A stretch of 29,730 nucleotides of DNA from Pelargonium cotyledonis (lineage: Eukaryota > Streptophyta > Magnoliopsida > Geraniales > Geraniaceae): NCBI GenBank assembly GCA_036897625.1, contig JAYMTA010000406.1, forward strand, positions 1 through 29,730, written 5' to 3'. Position 1 is the first letter of the stretch, and the number at the start of each line of letters is the position of its first letter. Under the pieces are notes generated by a model. That model ran no database searches, was not told where the DNA came from, and worked only from the letters and a program-made list of their open reading frames with translations. The translations under genes and the position numbers were made by a program. Below, piece by piece: positions 1 through 9,142 of the stretch.

Positions 1-240
1 ACATTTGGTTTCCAAACTCAACATGGTTTCGATCGAACCACATTGAGTTTGAGGGGGCATGTCAAAGTCAAATAACATATCCCTCGTATCATGGTTAAAG
101 TCCAACTAAGCCACCCTCAAAGTCCACTCCCTATAGAGATTTTGTCTGTCGATATTTTCTTCATTTCTTGCTCTATAAATAAGAGCTTTGTATGCATGTA
201 AATAATTAATTTCAATACACAGAAATATATTTGTTCCAAC
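1..240 (+). mobile_element. possible 3' end of a Ty1/copia retroelement (PPT plus LTR)
   Basis: A purine-rich tract ending GAGGGGGCA at about 50-59 is followed directly by TGTCAAAGTC, the usual layout of a copia polypurine tract and the 5' TG of a 3' LTR. The putative LTR holds a TATA-like CTCTATAAATAAG at about 172-184, as expected for an LTR promoter. No coding part of an element is visible because the window starts here, and the 3' border (perhaps near 240) was not fixed. This is a pattern-based guess and could be chance. Confidence 0.35.
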
Positions 241-489
241 TATATAAACGAAGTCTTTGATTTGATCAAGTTTGTGTACTCAATAAACAAAGGGCAGGTT
301 CCAAATCCAAATCCAAGAATCATGTGAATGAGTAGAGCATGCTTGCCCCTTTTAAATTGCTTGTAGAAGACACATTCTCTACTGTGACTAGTAAATAACA
401 ATGGGACCTATGCATTTAGGTATAAAAATAATAGTATATGGTAGGTGATAGATACTCTGATAGCCCAATTAGCAGTACAAAGCACATGA

Positions 490-517
490 CACGTGACATG
501 TGTAGTAAAGTCACGTG
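490..517 (+). promoter_or_regulatory. pair of G-box (ABRE-like) motifs upstream of DUF3339 gene 1
   Basis: Two perfect CACGTG palindromes lie at 490-495 (context GACACGTGAC) and 512-517 (context TCACGTGCC), 22 bp apart and about 95-120 bp upstream of the TATA box at 609. Paired ACGT-core elements at this spacing are typical binding sites for bZIP or bHLH factors and are often ABA- or light-responsive. The motif match is direct; the response is inferred. Confidence 0.6.
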
Positions 518-608
518 CCAAAGCAGAGCATCACAAATGGGACTAGAATTAGCCTTAATCTGATAGTCAATTTGCTTCCCACCAAAGCCTCCTCTTAGAA
601 GTGCAGTG

Positions 609-616
609 TATATAAA
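609..616 (+). promoter_or_regulatory. TATA box of DUF3339 gene 1
   Basis: TATATAAA sits 74 bp upstream of the chosen ATG at 690, which would leave a 5' leader of roughly 40-50 nt. An in-frame ATG at 606 overlaps this box and therefore cannot be the translation start. This position decides the start codon choice. Confidence 0.7.
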
Positions 617-689
617 GCCAATCAGCTCCCAACGTAACTCCACAACTCATTCATTAAAGTCCGATAAATCAATCAAAAATCAAAGAATC

Positions 690-899
690 ATGTCGGATTG
701 GGGACCAGTGTTCGTGGCGGTGGTGCTGTTCGTGCTGCTGACGCCGGGACTGCTGTTTCAGGTGCCGGGACACCAACGTTGTGTGGAGTTTGGCAATTTC
801 CGGACAAGCGGTGCCTCCATTCTCATACACTCTCTGCTCTACTTCGGTCTCATTTGCGTCTTCTTGCTCGCCGTCAGGATTCACTTGTACATGGGTTAA
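690..899 (+). CDS. DUF3339 family small membrane protein (copy 1)
   Basis: Single-exon gene for 69 residues, the full usual length of the plant-specific DUF3339 family (about 67-70 aa). The start at 690 gives the family N-terminus MSDWGPV; the in-frame ATG at 606 overlaps the TATA box and is rejected. Visible family marks are DWGPV near residue 3, PGLLFQVPG at about 19-27, EFGN at about 33-36 and TSGASILIH at about 39-47. Two hydrophobic segments (about 7-25 and 45-63) predict a two-pass membrane protein with a very short loop. Compared with copy 2 the loop reads GHQRC instead of GKGKI, and Arg replaces Gly at residue 63, near the end of helix 2. No biochemical function is established from the sequence. 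It is followed 3.2 kb later by a paralogue on the same strand, which suggests tandem duplication. Two G-boxes upstream suggest stress or ABA input. Confidence 0.93.
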   Translation: MSDWGPVFVAVVLFVLLTPGLLFQVPGHQRCVEFGNFRTSGASILIHSLLYFGLICVFLLAVRIHLYMG

Positions 900-2402
900 C
901 CTAGCTAATTAACCCATGATCAATAGCTCGATCCCATGATCTCTACCTAGCTAGCTACGACTGTCGTTTCATGTCTTTGTTTTCCGCTTGATTGTACTCG
1001 ATCGATCGTGCGTGCATGATCTTAATTGTCTCTGTCGTTTGTTGTTAGTGTGAACTGGTTTTTGTGTGTCGTTATGAATCAGTAATTAATTTAATGAGAA
1101 GTGTCGTTTCATTTGCTTAATTATTCATCAATTTAAATGAAGGAATGTTCCTTTAGTTTCTGTATCAATTTGATGAAATTCATGAATATTATCCATCCCA
1201 GTTTCCAAAGAAGATGGAGCTAGGTTGAATTCGGAGATGATTGGGTGGTGTACAGTACATTGAGCTTCTTCTCCATTGGCTCCACGTACCACTTGTGACT
1301 TATCCACCCACTAACCACCACTTGTTATTTTCTCTCTCTTTTTTCTTCTTTAATTCCCTTTCTCATATGCTTTAAGGATCATACTTTTCAAGTAATTCTC
1401 AAATTACTACTGTAGTATTGTAAAGTAATTAAAACAGTTGTATTCTTAACGAAACACAAAAACTTTCCCCAACCGAAGATAAATGTATGAACAAATAATT
1501 AACAAAACATTCAATCACACAAACACAAAAATATTTAATTGATTTGACTTAACTGTCAATTTCTACGAGCTGTACTTCTCTTTTATTGAATTGTTCAAAC
1601 AACTCAAGTACAAGAAAACACGAACTTTAAAAACTGATATACTATAATCATACTAGAATCTCACACAAATTGAGATATGACTAGTTGACTATTCAGTGTT
1701 TTTCGCTAGCATATCTAACATTTTCAACGATTAGGAGTTTAATTAATGCATTGTTCTTTTAGCAAAAGAAGGTAAAAACAAATTGAAAACCTAATTTCAA
1801 CTAAAAACCGACCAAAAACATGAATTTTTCCAACTATGAGTATGATGTAGCGTACAACCGTGCATGTAATATATATAAATGAGTTCGACACCAAGTGCAC
1901 AACTGTTTGGGTCCTCTAAACGTCAATTCATCACACGACAGTCCATCGATATGGATCATGTAGAAGAACATTAAAGATTATGAAGAAAAGTAAGTGTGGA
2001 ACTCCACGTCATCAGCTCATTGCGATAATAAACCCATAATGCTAATGCACCACGTCATCTTGCTTTAACTTTTAATTATTTTATTAATTATCTGTTCATC
2101 ATCAGCTGTCAAAAAAACCAATCAATGCACTTCTAGTTTGAAACATCTTGTTAATGAAAACTTTAGTCAGGTTTAGCATACGAGTCGAGCTTAGAGTAAG
2201 TTGGTAGCTAGCTAGATCAGACACATTCACGTCATGTACGTTAATTAAGTTTAGTTCAAAAACCTGTTTGATGTATCTATCTAATTTGCTTTAAACAGTA
2301 ATTGTCCAAAACCGAAAGCTATACCTACTACTATTACATGTAATGTATATTTCTATATCTGGTAGTTAAATAATTAAGGTCACGTTATGGGTTCTTAATT
2401 AG
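900..2402. other. intergenic AT-rich DNA between the DUF3339 genes, left part
   Basis: This stretch holds the 3' UTR of copy 1 (to roughly 1150) and then AT-rich DNA with no open frame of credible coding character on either strand. No inverted-repeat element with clear borders was found before the Stowaway copy at 2405. Confidence 0.6.
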
Positions 2403-2658
2403 TACTCCTCCGTCCCAAAATGAGTGTCTTGTTTGTCAAAAAGTTTTGTCCAAAATTTGAGTGTCTTGTTTCTATTTTTATGTTATTATATTAGTGTTCT
2501 TCCCATATTACCCTTATCAGTTATGCACATGGGCAAATCTGCACATTGGTGCACATGAGAAAAGTGAGGGTTATATTGAAAAAACACTAAATTATTTTTT
2601 AATTCTTAATTTTTGCAAAAAATAGAAACAAAACACTCATTTTGGAACAGAGGGAGTA
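2403..2658. mobile_element. Stowaway-like MITE (Tc1/mariner type)
   Basis: The left end CTCCTCCGTCCCAAAATGAG at 2405 and the right end at about 2634-2656 (reading GAACAGAGGGAG at its tip) form imperfect terminal inverted repeats of the classic Stowaway kind (CTCCCTCCGTCCC...). They are flanked by TA at 2403-2404 and 2657-2658, the expected 2-bp target-site duplication. The element is 252 bp and non-coding, so it would need a mariner transposase in trans. The TIR and TA flanks are seen directly; the family call rests on the known consensus. Confidence 0.85.
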
Positions 2659-4084
2659 TTATTTGTAACTAATCCAACAATTTTATTTAGTTCAAGAACC
2701 ATCATACAGTGGAGTTAGTGAAGTGCATCTCAAACACTTCACGTAATGTTCCTTAAAGGAGGAAAACTAATAAAATCTATTAAATAAATCAAACAAACAT
2801 GGCTTCATGTAAGTGCATCGAATTGATTTGATGTAAGAAGTCATCTAAAAATAGGAATATGACGCTTTGTTGATAGTGTTTATCTTTTTTTTTTCCTATG
2901 TTAAAGTGATTTTCTTGTAGAGATGGATTCAGAGTCTTTGGCCAATGGAAGAGTAGTCGGAGGAGGGGTTAAGACATTACTCTTTAATTCTTGGAATTTG
3001 CATGAGGGTAGCATATAATTAATAATCCGTCTTATAAGGTGTGTATAAAAATCTGCTTGGGGGACATTGAACCACACATTACTAGAGCTGGAGAGCTTTA
3101 GAAAAAATTCTAAAGATGAGTAAAGAGAGAAAATCTCATTGTAAATTGTCGATACCAGTGAAAGCGTATTAATTATACCTACAAATACAAACTAAAGCTA
3201 GCCATTTGTTATCGCATTGTCAGTTTGTTGGTGACGTGGGGTCCACTTCATAGCCTATTTGGTTGTTTTAGCTTTAGTCTCCTGACCGTACATTCCAGGT
3301 GAGCTTGAGAGCTCCCACACATGCACACTCTATGTTTGATTTTCTCGGGCGTTGACGCTTGGGTGCGAATGCGGAGCTCGAACAACATGCGTCATTTTGT
3401 CATTCATCGAGTCAACTTATGACTTTACGAATAATATCAAAATAAAACTAATTAGTAAGACTACCCCGTCTCAAAGTAAATGTCTCGTTTTATTGATATT
3501 TTTCTCCAAAATAATGCTTTATCTTCATTTTTTAATAAAACCATCTTACTTGTTCATTCTCTTAACAATGAATTGAATCAATATTTGATCACTGATGCAT
3601 CAAAGAAAAGTAGCAAGGCGTAGGAGAAAACCCAATTATACACGCCGATCTACACGAGTAAAGTGACAAATCTAAGAAAAAGAGAATAAAGTCTCAATAT
3701 ATGTCACAATCTTTGTTACATTTCCATAACAAAAATTAAATAATAATAAGCTATAATCGTGTCATTAAAGAAACGAATCAGAGCCCTAATTTGCTCCACG
3801 TCCATGCCCCATCTGTACAAAGTCCAAAGACCGTGACATGCAATTTATTATATAATCTCTCTACTTTATAATAATAATAATAATTGATGATCATATAGTA
3901 AAATAATATAAATAATTAGCGCAAGATATCTTGTTGTTCACTGATACTCATTTTGATTCCTTTCTTCTTTAACAGGAGCACTGATCTGCTTATTTATTCG
4001 ACACTCCACTCCACACTTTTCAGAGAGATCAATCGACCTGTGAGTATTAATTGTTGTTCATCGAATTAATCATCACCGTTGATC
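2659..4084. other. intergenic DNA and 5' region of DUF3339 gene 2
   Basis: Mostly AT-rich and without a gene. A lone Stowaway-like half-end (CCCCGTCTCAAAGTAAATG, about 3464-3482) has no matching partner nearby. Candidate TATA sequences for gene 2 are TATATAA at 3849-3855 and a weaker TATTTAT near 3991. The choice between them leaves the leader at roughly 200 or 70 nt. Confidence 0.5.
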
Positions 4085-4294
4085 ATGGCGGATTGGGGAC
4101 CAGTGGTGATCGCAGGGGTGCTGTTCGTGCTGTTAAGCCCAGGATTATTGTTCCAGCTACCTGGGAAGGGGAAGATAGTGGAGTTTGGTAACATGCACAC
4201 GAGTGGAGTGTCCATCTTGGTACACACCATTATCTTCTTTGGACTCATCACCATCTTCACCATCGCCGTCGGTGTGCACATCTACACCGGATAG
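4085..4294 (+). CDS. DUF3339 family small membrane protein (copy 2)
   Basis: Single-exon gene, again 69 residues, aligning end to end with copy 1 without gaps; I counted 43 of 69 identical residues (about 62%). The first ATG after in-frame upstream sequence gives the family start MADWGPV. Family marks are SPGLLFQLPG at about 18-27, VEFGN at 32-36, TSGVSILVH at 39-47 and a second hydrophobic helix at about 45-63. The protein should span a membrane twice. The inter-helix loop is basic (GKGK). A possible upstream TATA is at 3849. Tandem position and equal length point to local duplication followed by divergence. The biological role of the family is not known to me, and none is inferred beyond membrane location. 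Confidence 0.94.
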   Translation: MADWGPVVIAGVLFVLLSPGLLFQLPGKGKIVEFGNMHTSGVSILVHTIIFFGLITIFTIAVGVHIYTG

Positions 4295-5678
4295 TTCCTC
4301 TCCGGTCCGGTTCTCTTTTTTAAATTTCGTACTTTAATTGCTTTTTATCTTGATTTTTGGGTTTGTGTTGTTACTTTGTGTTTTTTACAAGTGTTCTTGG
4401 CTTTTGATTGGTTTTTGAATGTGGTGGTTTGAAGGTTTGTTTTATCTTTATTTTTTTTTTTTTTTTTTTTTTTTTTTGAAATGTGGTTTAGCTATAATAT
4501 TATTTACACTAAAATTTGTGTTTGTACCTCCTTTAGATTATTTCGTAAAACAAAACCATTCACGTGAATTGTGATGTGCCAACAAACCTTAATACATTGG
4601 GCTTTGCAATGACTTTAAGGTCCATTGACAAGGCTTCAACACGGTCCATCAAGACCGTGGGCTGTTTCGTACCCACTAATTGAGCTGAGAGTAGTGGATG
4701 AGGCCCATTTACTGGAATGCTATATCTCCTCTAATATTTCTTAGAAAGATTAGATATGTGTCAATTATAATTCATGTCATGTTTATTTGAATTTTTGTGT
4801 TAAAATAAAGTGTTTTCGAATGTTAGATGTGTAAGTGTAGTCGATGATATCTTTATAAAATATTTGATATAATACATAGTTATCTAGAGACGATAAATGT
4901 ACAACATTAACTAATGTCTCCTTATTTTTTTCTTAATACATAAACTTATTTTTTTCTTGACATATAACATAAACAATACTCATGTCTGTTGGAGAGAGTA
5001 ATTGATGATAGAATTGGCAGTTTGTGCATACGTGTTGTACTTTATATGCAACTCGACTCTCAATACAACATGTTAAACATAGTAACTAAATGGTCGTGTA
5101 TCACGAATTGAGTTCAGACAAAACAAGTGTTAAATCTTTAGGTAGAAAGTCTAGTCAAATCCCTTTCAATTTCAGACAAACAATATTCGTACCACTTTAT
5201 TCAATCAGCTTCCTTCACTTCTGTCTTCTTTGGCTGATAGTAACATCTCATGAAAAAGAAGGAAAAAACCAAACTTACTGATAAAACGTCTCAATACCCT
5301 TTTTTGACTTCCAACAGGGCAAAGAACCCCACAACTTCATAATGTCTAATAGCTACTGTAATTATACAAACATCGATATTTTGAGTCAAATTACAAAATA
5401 ATATAAAAGTTAACGGTTGAAAAGAAGGAACAAACCCTCCAAATTCTTCCCACAAAGGGAGAATTGTACTTGATATCTCCAACAATCCACTAATTCTAAT
5501 AAACAAAGAAACAATACCCACATATTTCATATCCATCTTAAAGAAAACACTATCCACAGTTCTTGCATTCGAAGCAACGCCAGTTAAAATCTCCTGTTTT
5601 TTGCCGTTTGTTTGCTTGGCAGCGTGACGCTGACATCTTCCCGCGCTTACTATAAAACTCTCTAACTGTGTTTATCCA
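4295..5678. other. intergenic DNA between convergent genes
   Basis: This contains the 3' UTR of DUF3339 copy 2 and, on the other strand, the 3' UTR of the membrane-protein gene ending at 5679. An open stretch on the - strand at 5291-5557 has no family hallmarks and falls where that 3' UTR would lie; I do not call it a gene. A 27-nt poly(T) run is at 4451-4477. Nothing else is recognisable. Confidence 0.55.
4451..4477. repeat. poly(T) homopolymer tract, 27 nt
   Basis: This is an uninterrupted run of T about 160 bp after the stop codon of DUF3339 copy 2. It may be replication slippage or the A-tail of an unseen retroposon on the - strand. No target-site duplication or SINE body was recognised next to it. 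Confidence 0.8.
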
Positions 5679-7258
5679 TCAGAAAAGCTTCCAAGCTGCA
5701 TGCATCATCAATACCAATTGATCAGAAATTGCATTATGGTATAAAATGATTGACCTAAGACCCACCAAAAGAAAATACAGAGAAAATGAGTGAGCCAAAA
5801 AACAAACAATAGGATGGCGGTGTAATGTGTAATTACTATAGCAGATACAAAACGCACATAATGGTCATTTAAACCAAAGCATATGAAGATAAGAAGCATG
5901 GGGACACCATAATTGCCCTATAGCAGATACAAAACACACATAATGGTCATTTAAACCAAAGCATATGAAGATAAGAAGCATGGGGGCACCATAATTGCCC
6001 CATAAGTTACTGCTCTACATGATTGGGCACAGGAGTGGCAATTCCCGGGACTTTTCTAACCACTCATTTTTGAAATGGCACTATCTTTCAAATCAAATGA
6101 CTACATATGCAAGTATCTGAATTGGGCAAGTAGTTCTTGAACTTCAAAGTACATAAACATATGAATCACCGTGCAAAAATGAAATTTGAATACATTGAAA
6201 CATGACAGAGACCAAATGTATTAAGCACAGGAACCTTCAAGGTTACTCAATCTAATAATTTTGTCTTGGAGGACAAGGATAACAATTATTGTCTTATAAG
6301 CAAGAGAACAATCCAAAACTAAAGATCAAAGGGTTTGTGAAATCCCAATCATACACTCCGGTAAAATATAATTATATACTCGGATTGTTTGGCGCCCACC
6401 CAAAGATATCGGGGGTGAGAGTTTAACCGGAAACAATTGTGCCTGTGGAAGGAAAAAAAAATGCATTTTCTTTCCAAATTGTCAGCTAATTCTGCAGATA
6501 TGCTAGCATTTTCGATCAACAAAACAATTCCAAATTTTCCAAAGTACCAATCTCAAGCAGCCATGAACTATACATGAAACCAGCCTCACACAAAAAGATC
6601 AGGATTGGTTATTTATATATAAATAGCCTAACATTCTAGTTTCAAATACAATTTAAAGATGTATGATGAAATTCCCTTACATATTTATCACCTAAAATCC
6701 AACATGTACCATATCAGATTAATAACATACAGCCAAAAATCTAACAAAGTCTATATAATATATTTCAAAATCCATATAAACCCCAACATATCTATTCAAA
6801 CAAATTTAACAGAGCAGATGAAACTGAAAGCAAAATTTAGGACAAAAAGCAGAGTTTTTGTTCTTCAAATTCTTACCAGGAATATCCTTTCGCGGAGTGG
6901 ATGGAGTGGTGGCATAGCAAAGAATGGACCGCCCCAACATCGAGAGGCTCGAGACGATCCCAATCACATAGAACACCATCACCAATCCGAGAACCCAAGG
7001 CATCAACAGGAACCCAATGAAAAACGTAATCGATCCGCATAGCATCAAGGTAAGTGAAATTCCCAACATCAGCGAAGCAAATCCCGCCGGCGTGATCTTC
7101 GTTGCCGGCCGTCTCGACGATGACACGACCGGCGGGATCGACGTAGAATGATGGTCGGAAAATGGAATAGGCGTCGGAGGAGATCGGAGGAGGTTGAGAA
7201 CCAGAGCTGAGAGCTCGTACAATACCCTAGAGTGCTGATCTTGTTCCCTTCTCATCAT
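5679..7258 (-). CDS. small two-helix membrane protein, plant-conserved uncharacterised family (2 exons)
   Basis: CDS complement(join(5679..5695,6877..7258)), 132 residues. Exon 1 begins with tandem Met codons (7258, 7255) and MMRREQDQ. It then has a Ser/Pro-rich part (about 27-50), an ITPAGFASLMLGISL segment (about 55-69) and two hydrophobic helices (about 60-83 and 85-107), followed by the basic tail RKD. The frame runs into CCTG|GTAAGA at 6877/6876, a strong donor. A TGCAG acceptor at 5696-5700 joins a 17-nt coding exon that restores an Ala codon and ends AWKLF-stop. The tail makes sense only when spliced; read through, it gives a low-complexity extension. I recall this family from plant proteomes as about 110-135 aa with no assigned function. 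A membrane location is predicted. The gene is convergent with DUF3339 copy 2. Confidence 0.82.
5696..6876 (-). other. 1181-bp intron of the membrane-protein gene
   Basis: The intron is bounded by GTAAGA (donor, 6876 downward) and TGCAG (acceptor, ending at 5696) on the - strand. It separates 382 nt of coding exon from a last coding exon of only 17 nt. It contains an 82-bp tandem duplication and otherwise AT-rich non-coding sequence. Confidence 0.75.
5836..5999. repeat. 82-bp direct tandem duplication
   Basis: Copy 1 is 5836-5917 and copy 2 is 5918-5999. They abut and differ at only two positions that I can see (G/A near 5854 and A/G near 5904), which is about 98% identity. The duplication lies in the intron about 140-300 bp from the acceptor side and is recent by its identity. 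It does not disturb either splice site. Confidence 0.95.
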
Positions 7259-7893
7259 CTTTCCCCAGAAAAATAAGTTGGAATTCCAGACAGAAAATTT
7301 TCAGACCTAATCCGAGAAAATCCCCAATAAATTTGGAAGGTAAAAAATTAAAATCGAAAAACAGAAATCCACAATACGAGGCAAATGGATAAACTCAGAG
7401 AACTCTATCTACAGCGTTATTTGATTGGTGAGACTTTTCAACTCTGATATCGAACAATCACATGTGGGGAAAGCTGATAGGCAAAAGGGGCTGTACGTCT
7501 GTTTGTTTCTCAGGAAACTCTTCAGAGAGAAAAAAAATTAGAAAACGCGGCGGTGGGATCTGTTTTCAAATAGAAAACGATCAATGTCTGAATTGTTTGC
7601 AGATCAGCCTAATCGATAAACCTTACTTTCTTGCAAATTTTCTTGTTACCGTTTGGATAGAGAGAAAATAAATTCTGGGGATATAAATGGTAAACAGCAG
7701 TTGTGTGTGAAGTGAACGGGTCGCTTTATCTACAAACAATTATTAAGAAAGAGAAAAAGAGCGGGGCTTTTGGGGCCTACACGTAATTGATGGGCGTTTA
7801 CGACACGCGCTATTAAATAGAGTAAATGGGAGGTTCTTGAAGATTGTGTGGGATCGGGTGACGTGGGACCTTATCTTCTGCGGATATGACAGC

Positions 7894-7899
7894 CACGTG
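7894..7899. promoter_or_regulatory. G-box upstream of the membrane-protein gene
   Basis: A perfect CACGTG palindrome (context GCCACGTGT) lies about 635 bp upstream of the start codon at 7258. Other ACGT cores occur nearby at 7781 and 7860-7866 (GACGTGGG). The cluster suggests bZIP/bHLH control of the - strand gene, since no + strand gene lies downstream. The distance is rather large, so confidence is moderate. Confidence 0.4.
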
Positions 7900-8017
7900 T
7901 TGCTTTGGTCACTTCCCTTTGGCGCGTGGGTTCTCAATTCTCATTACAGGCTTTATCCGAATAAGGATAGTTCGGTAATTACGTTACTCCCCTGTAATTG
8001 TATTTAGGGAATATTTA

Positions 8018-9142
8018 TATATTTTTGGAGAAATTACAGAAAGACCCATCCAAACTTAAAATATCTAACACCAGTAAATTAATACACTTTACATCTAGCA
8101 TCAGTAAATTATACATCTAACGATTCCGTTACTTGTAACTGTAAGTAGAATATAGAAAGACCATTTTATCCCCCATATAATAACAATTCATTTGCCCATT
8201 TCAAATTGTTGTATTTAGGATCTGTTTATATGTTGAGCTTTATTTATATGTTATTAGCATAGTTATAGTTTAGTCTAGTAGGAAAGTCCTATGATAGTGA
8301 GTGTTGTTTGGTTTGTACACAACACTTTTAATTTTTGTATATATAACAGTTTGATGAATGGAAAAGGAACCGGTGATTAATTCGTCAAATTGTCTCTCTC
8401 AAAATTCTTTTGACCTTATCCTCTCAAACCCTCTTCTTTTTATTTGACCTATCAATTCTCTCTACTCCTTTCATTTCTGCATGTTTAGTAATTGAATTCT
8501 CCATCATTATCTTTATTTAAATAATTTTGGGTTTGGCTCATATCACAGGTCTGGGCTCACCAGCGTGAGCAGTAGCACCCCTTGCTTTTTCTTTTTTTAT
8601 CTTTTCTTTTTTTATCTTTTTATCTTTTTTGGGTTGTTCTTAGTTCATTTTATATAATGAAAATTGGTTGTAATTTATTATTTGAATGTAAAATTGATTG
8701 GTATGTATTTTTTGTTCTCATCATGTAAATAAAAATTTGAAATTGAAATTAATTTATTGTCACCAGAAATGGTGTCGGAATCTGCAAATAAGCGCTGAAA
8801 TATTCAATTTTTTGAATTTTCCGGCAACAAAACTCAGATTCCGGCAACATATAGAATTTTTCGCTGCAGGAAACTGCACATCTTGCCGGAATTTTCAAAT
8901 GTTCATCGTTGTTCTTCGTGTTCTTGAATAAGTGATGAACCATGGTAGTTTGGGAATTTTAAAAAAAAATAAGTCACATGTCTAACATGTGATGAGAGAG
9001 ACAATTTTTCCATTCAAAATTTAATTGATTTCGTTAAATGTATAATTTACTGGTGCTAGATGTAAAGTGCATTAGTTTACTGGTGTTAGGCGTTTTAAGT
9101 CAATAGTTGAATGGGGCTTTCTGTAATTTCCCCTATATTTTT
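8018..9142. mobile_element. Mutator-like (MULE) non-autonomous element, 1107 bp, 9-bp TSD
   Basis: The element spans 8027-9133. Its left end, GGAGAAATTACAGAAAGACC, and the reverse complement of its right end, GGGGAAATTACAGAAAGCCC, match and continue as inverted repeats for about 100 bp (shared blocks CTAACACCAGTAAA, CACTTTACATCTAGCA and TCAGTAAATTATACAT or near variants). The flanks are identical 9-mers, TATATTTTT, at 8018-8026 and 9134-9142. Long TIRs with a 9-bp duplication are the signature of Mutator-like elements. The interior has no transposase and carries a T-rich repeat (TTTTTATCTTTTC units, about 8585-8630). It would depend on a MULE transposase elsewhere. Confidence 0.85.

Noticed and set aside
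606..689. Longer N-terminus for DUF3339 copy 1 starting at the ATG at 606
   Set aside because: That ATG overlaps the TATA box, and the extra 28 residues are absent from the family and from copy 2.
5291..5557. 88-codon hydrophobic open frame on the - strand
   Set aside because: It lies in the probable 3' UTR of the membrane-protein gene, with no start context and no family resemblance.
6659..7042. 127-codon open frame on the + strand
   Set aside because: It overlaps, antisense, the exon 1 coding sequence and intron of the membrane-protein gene and has no family hallmark.
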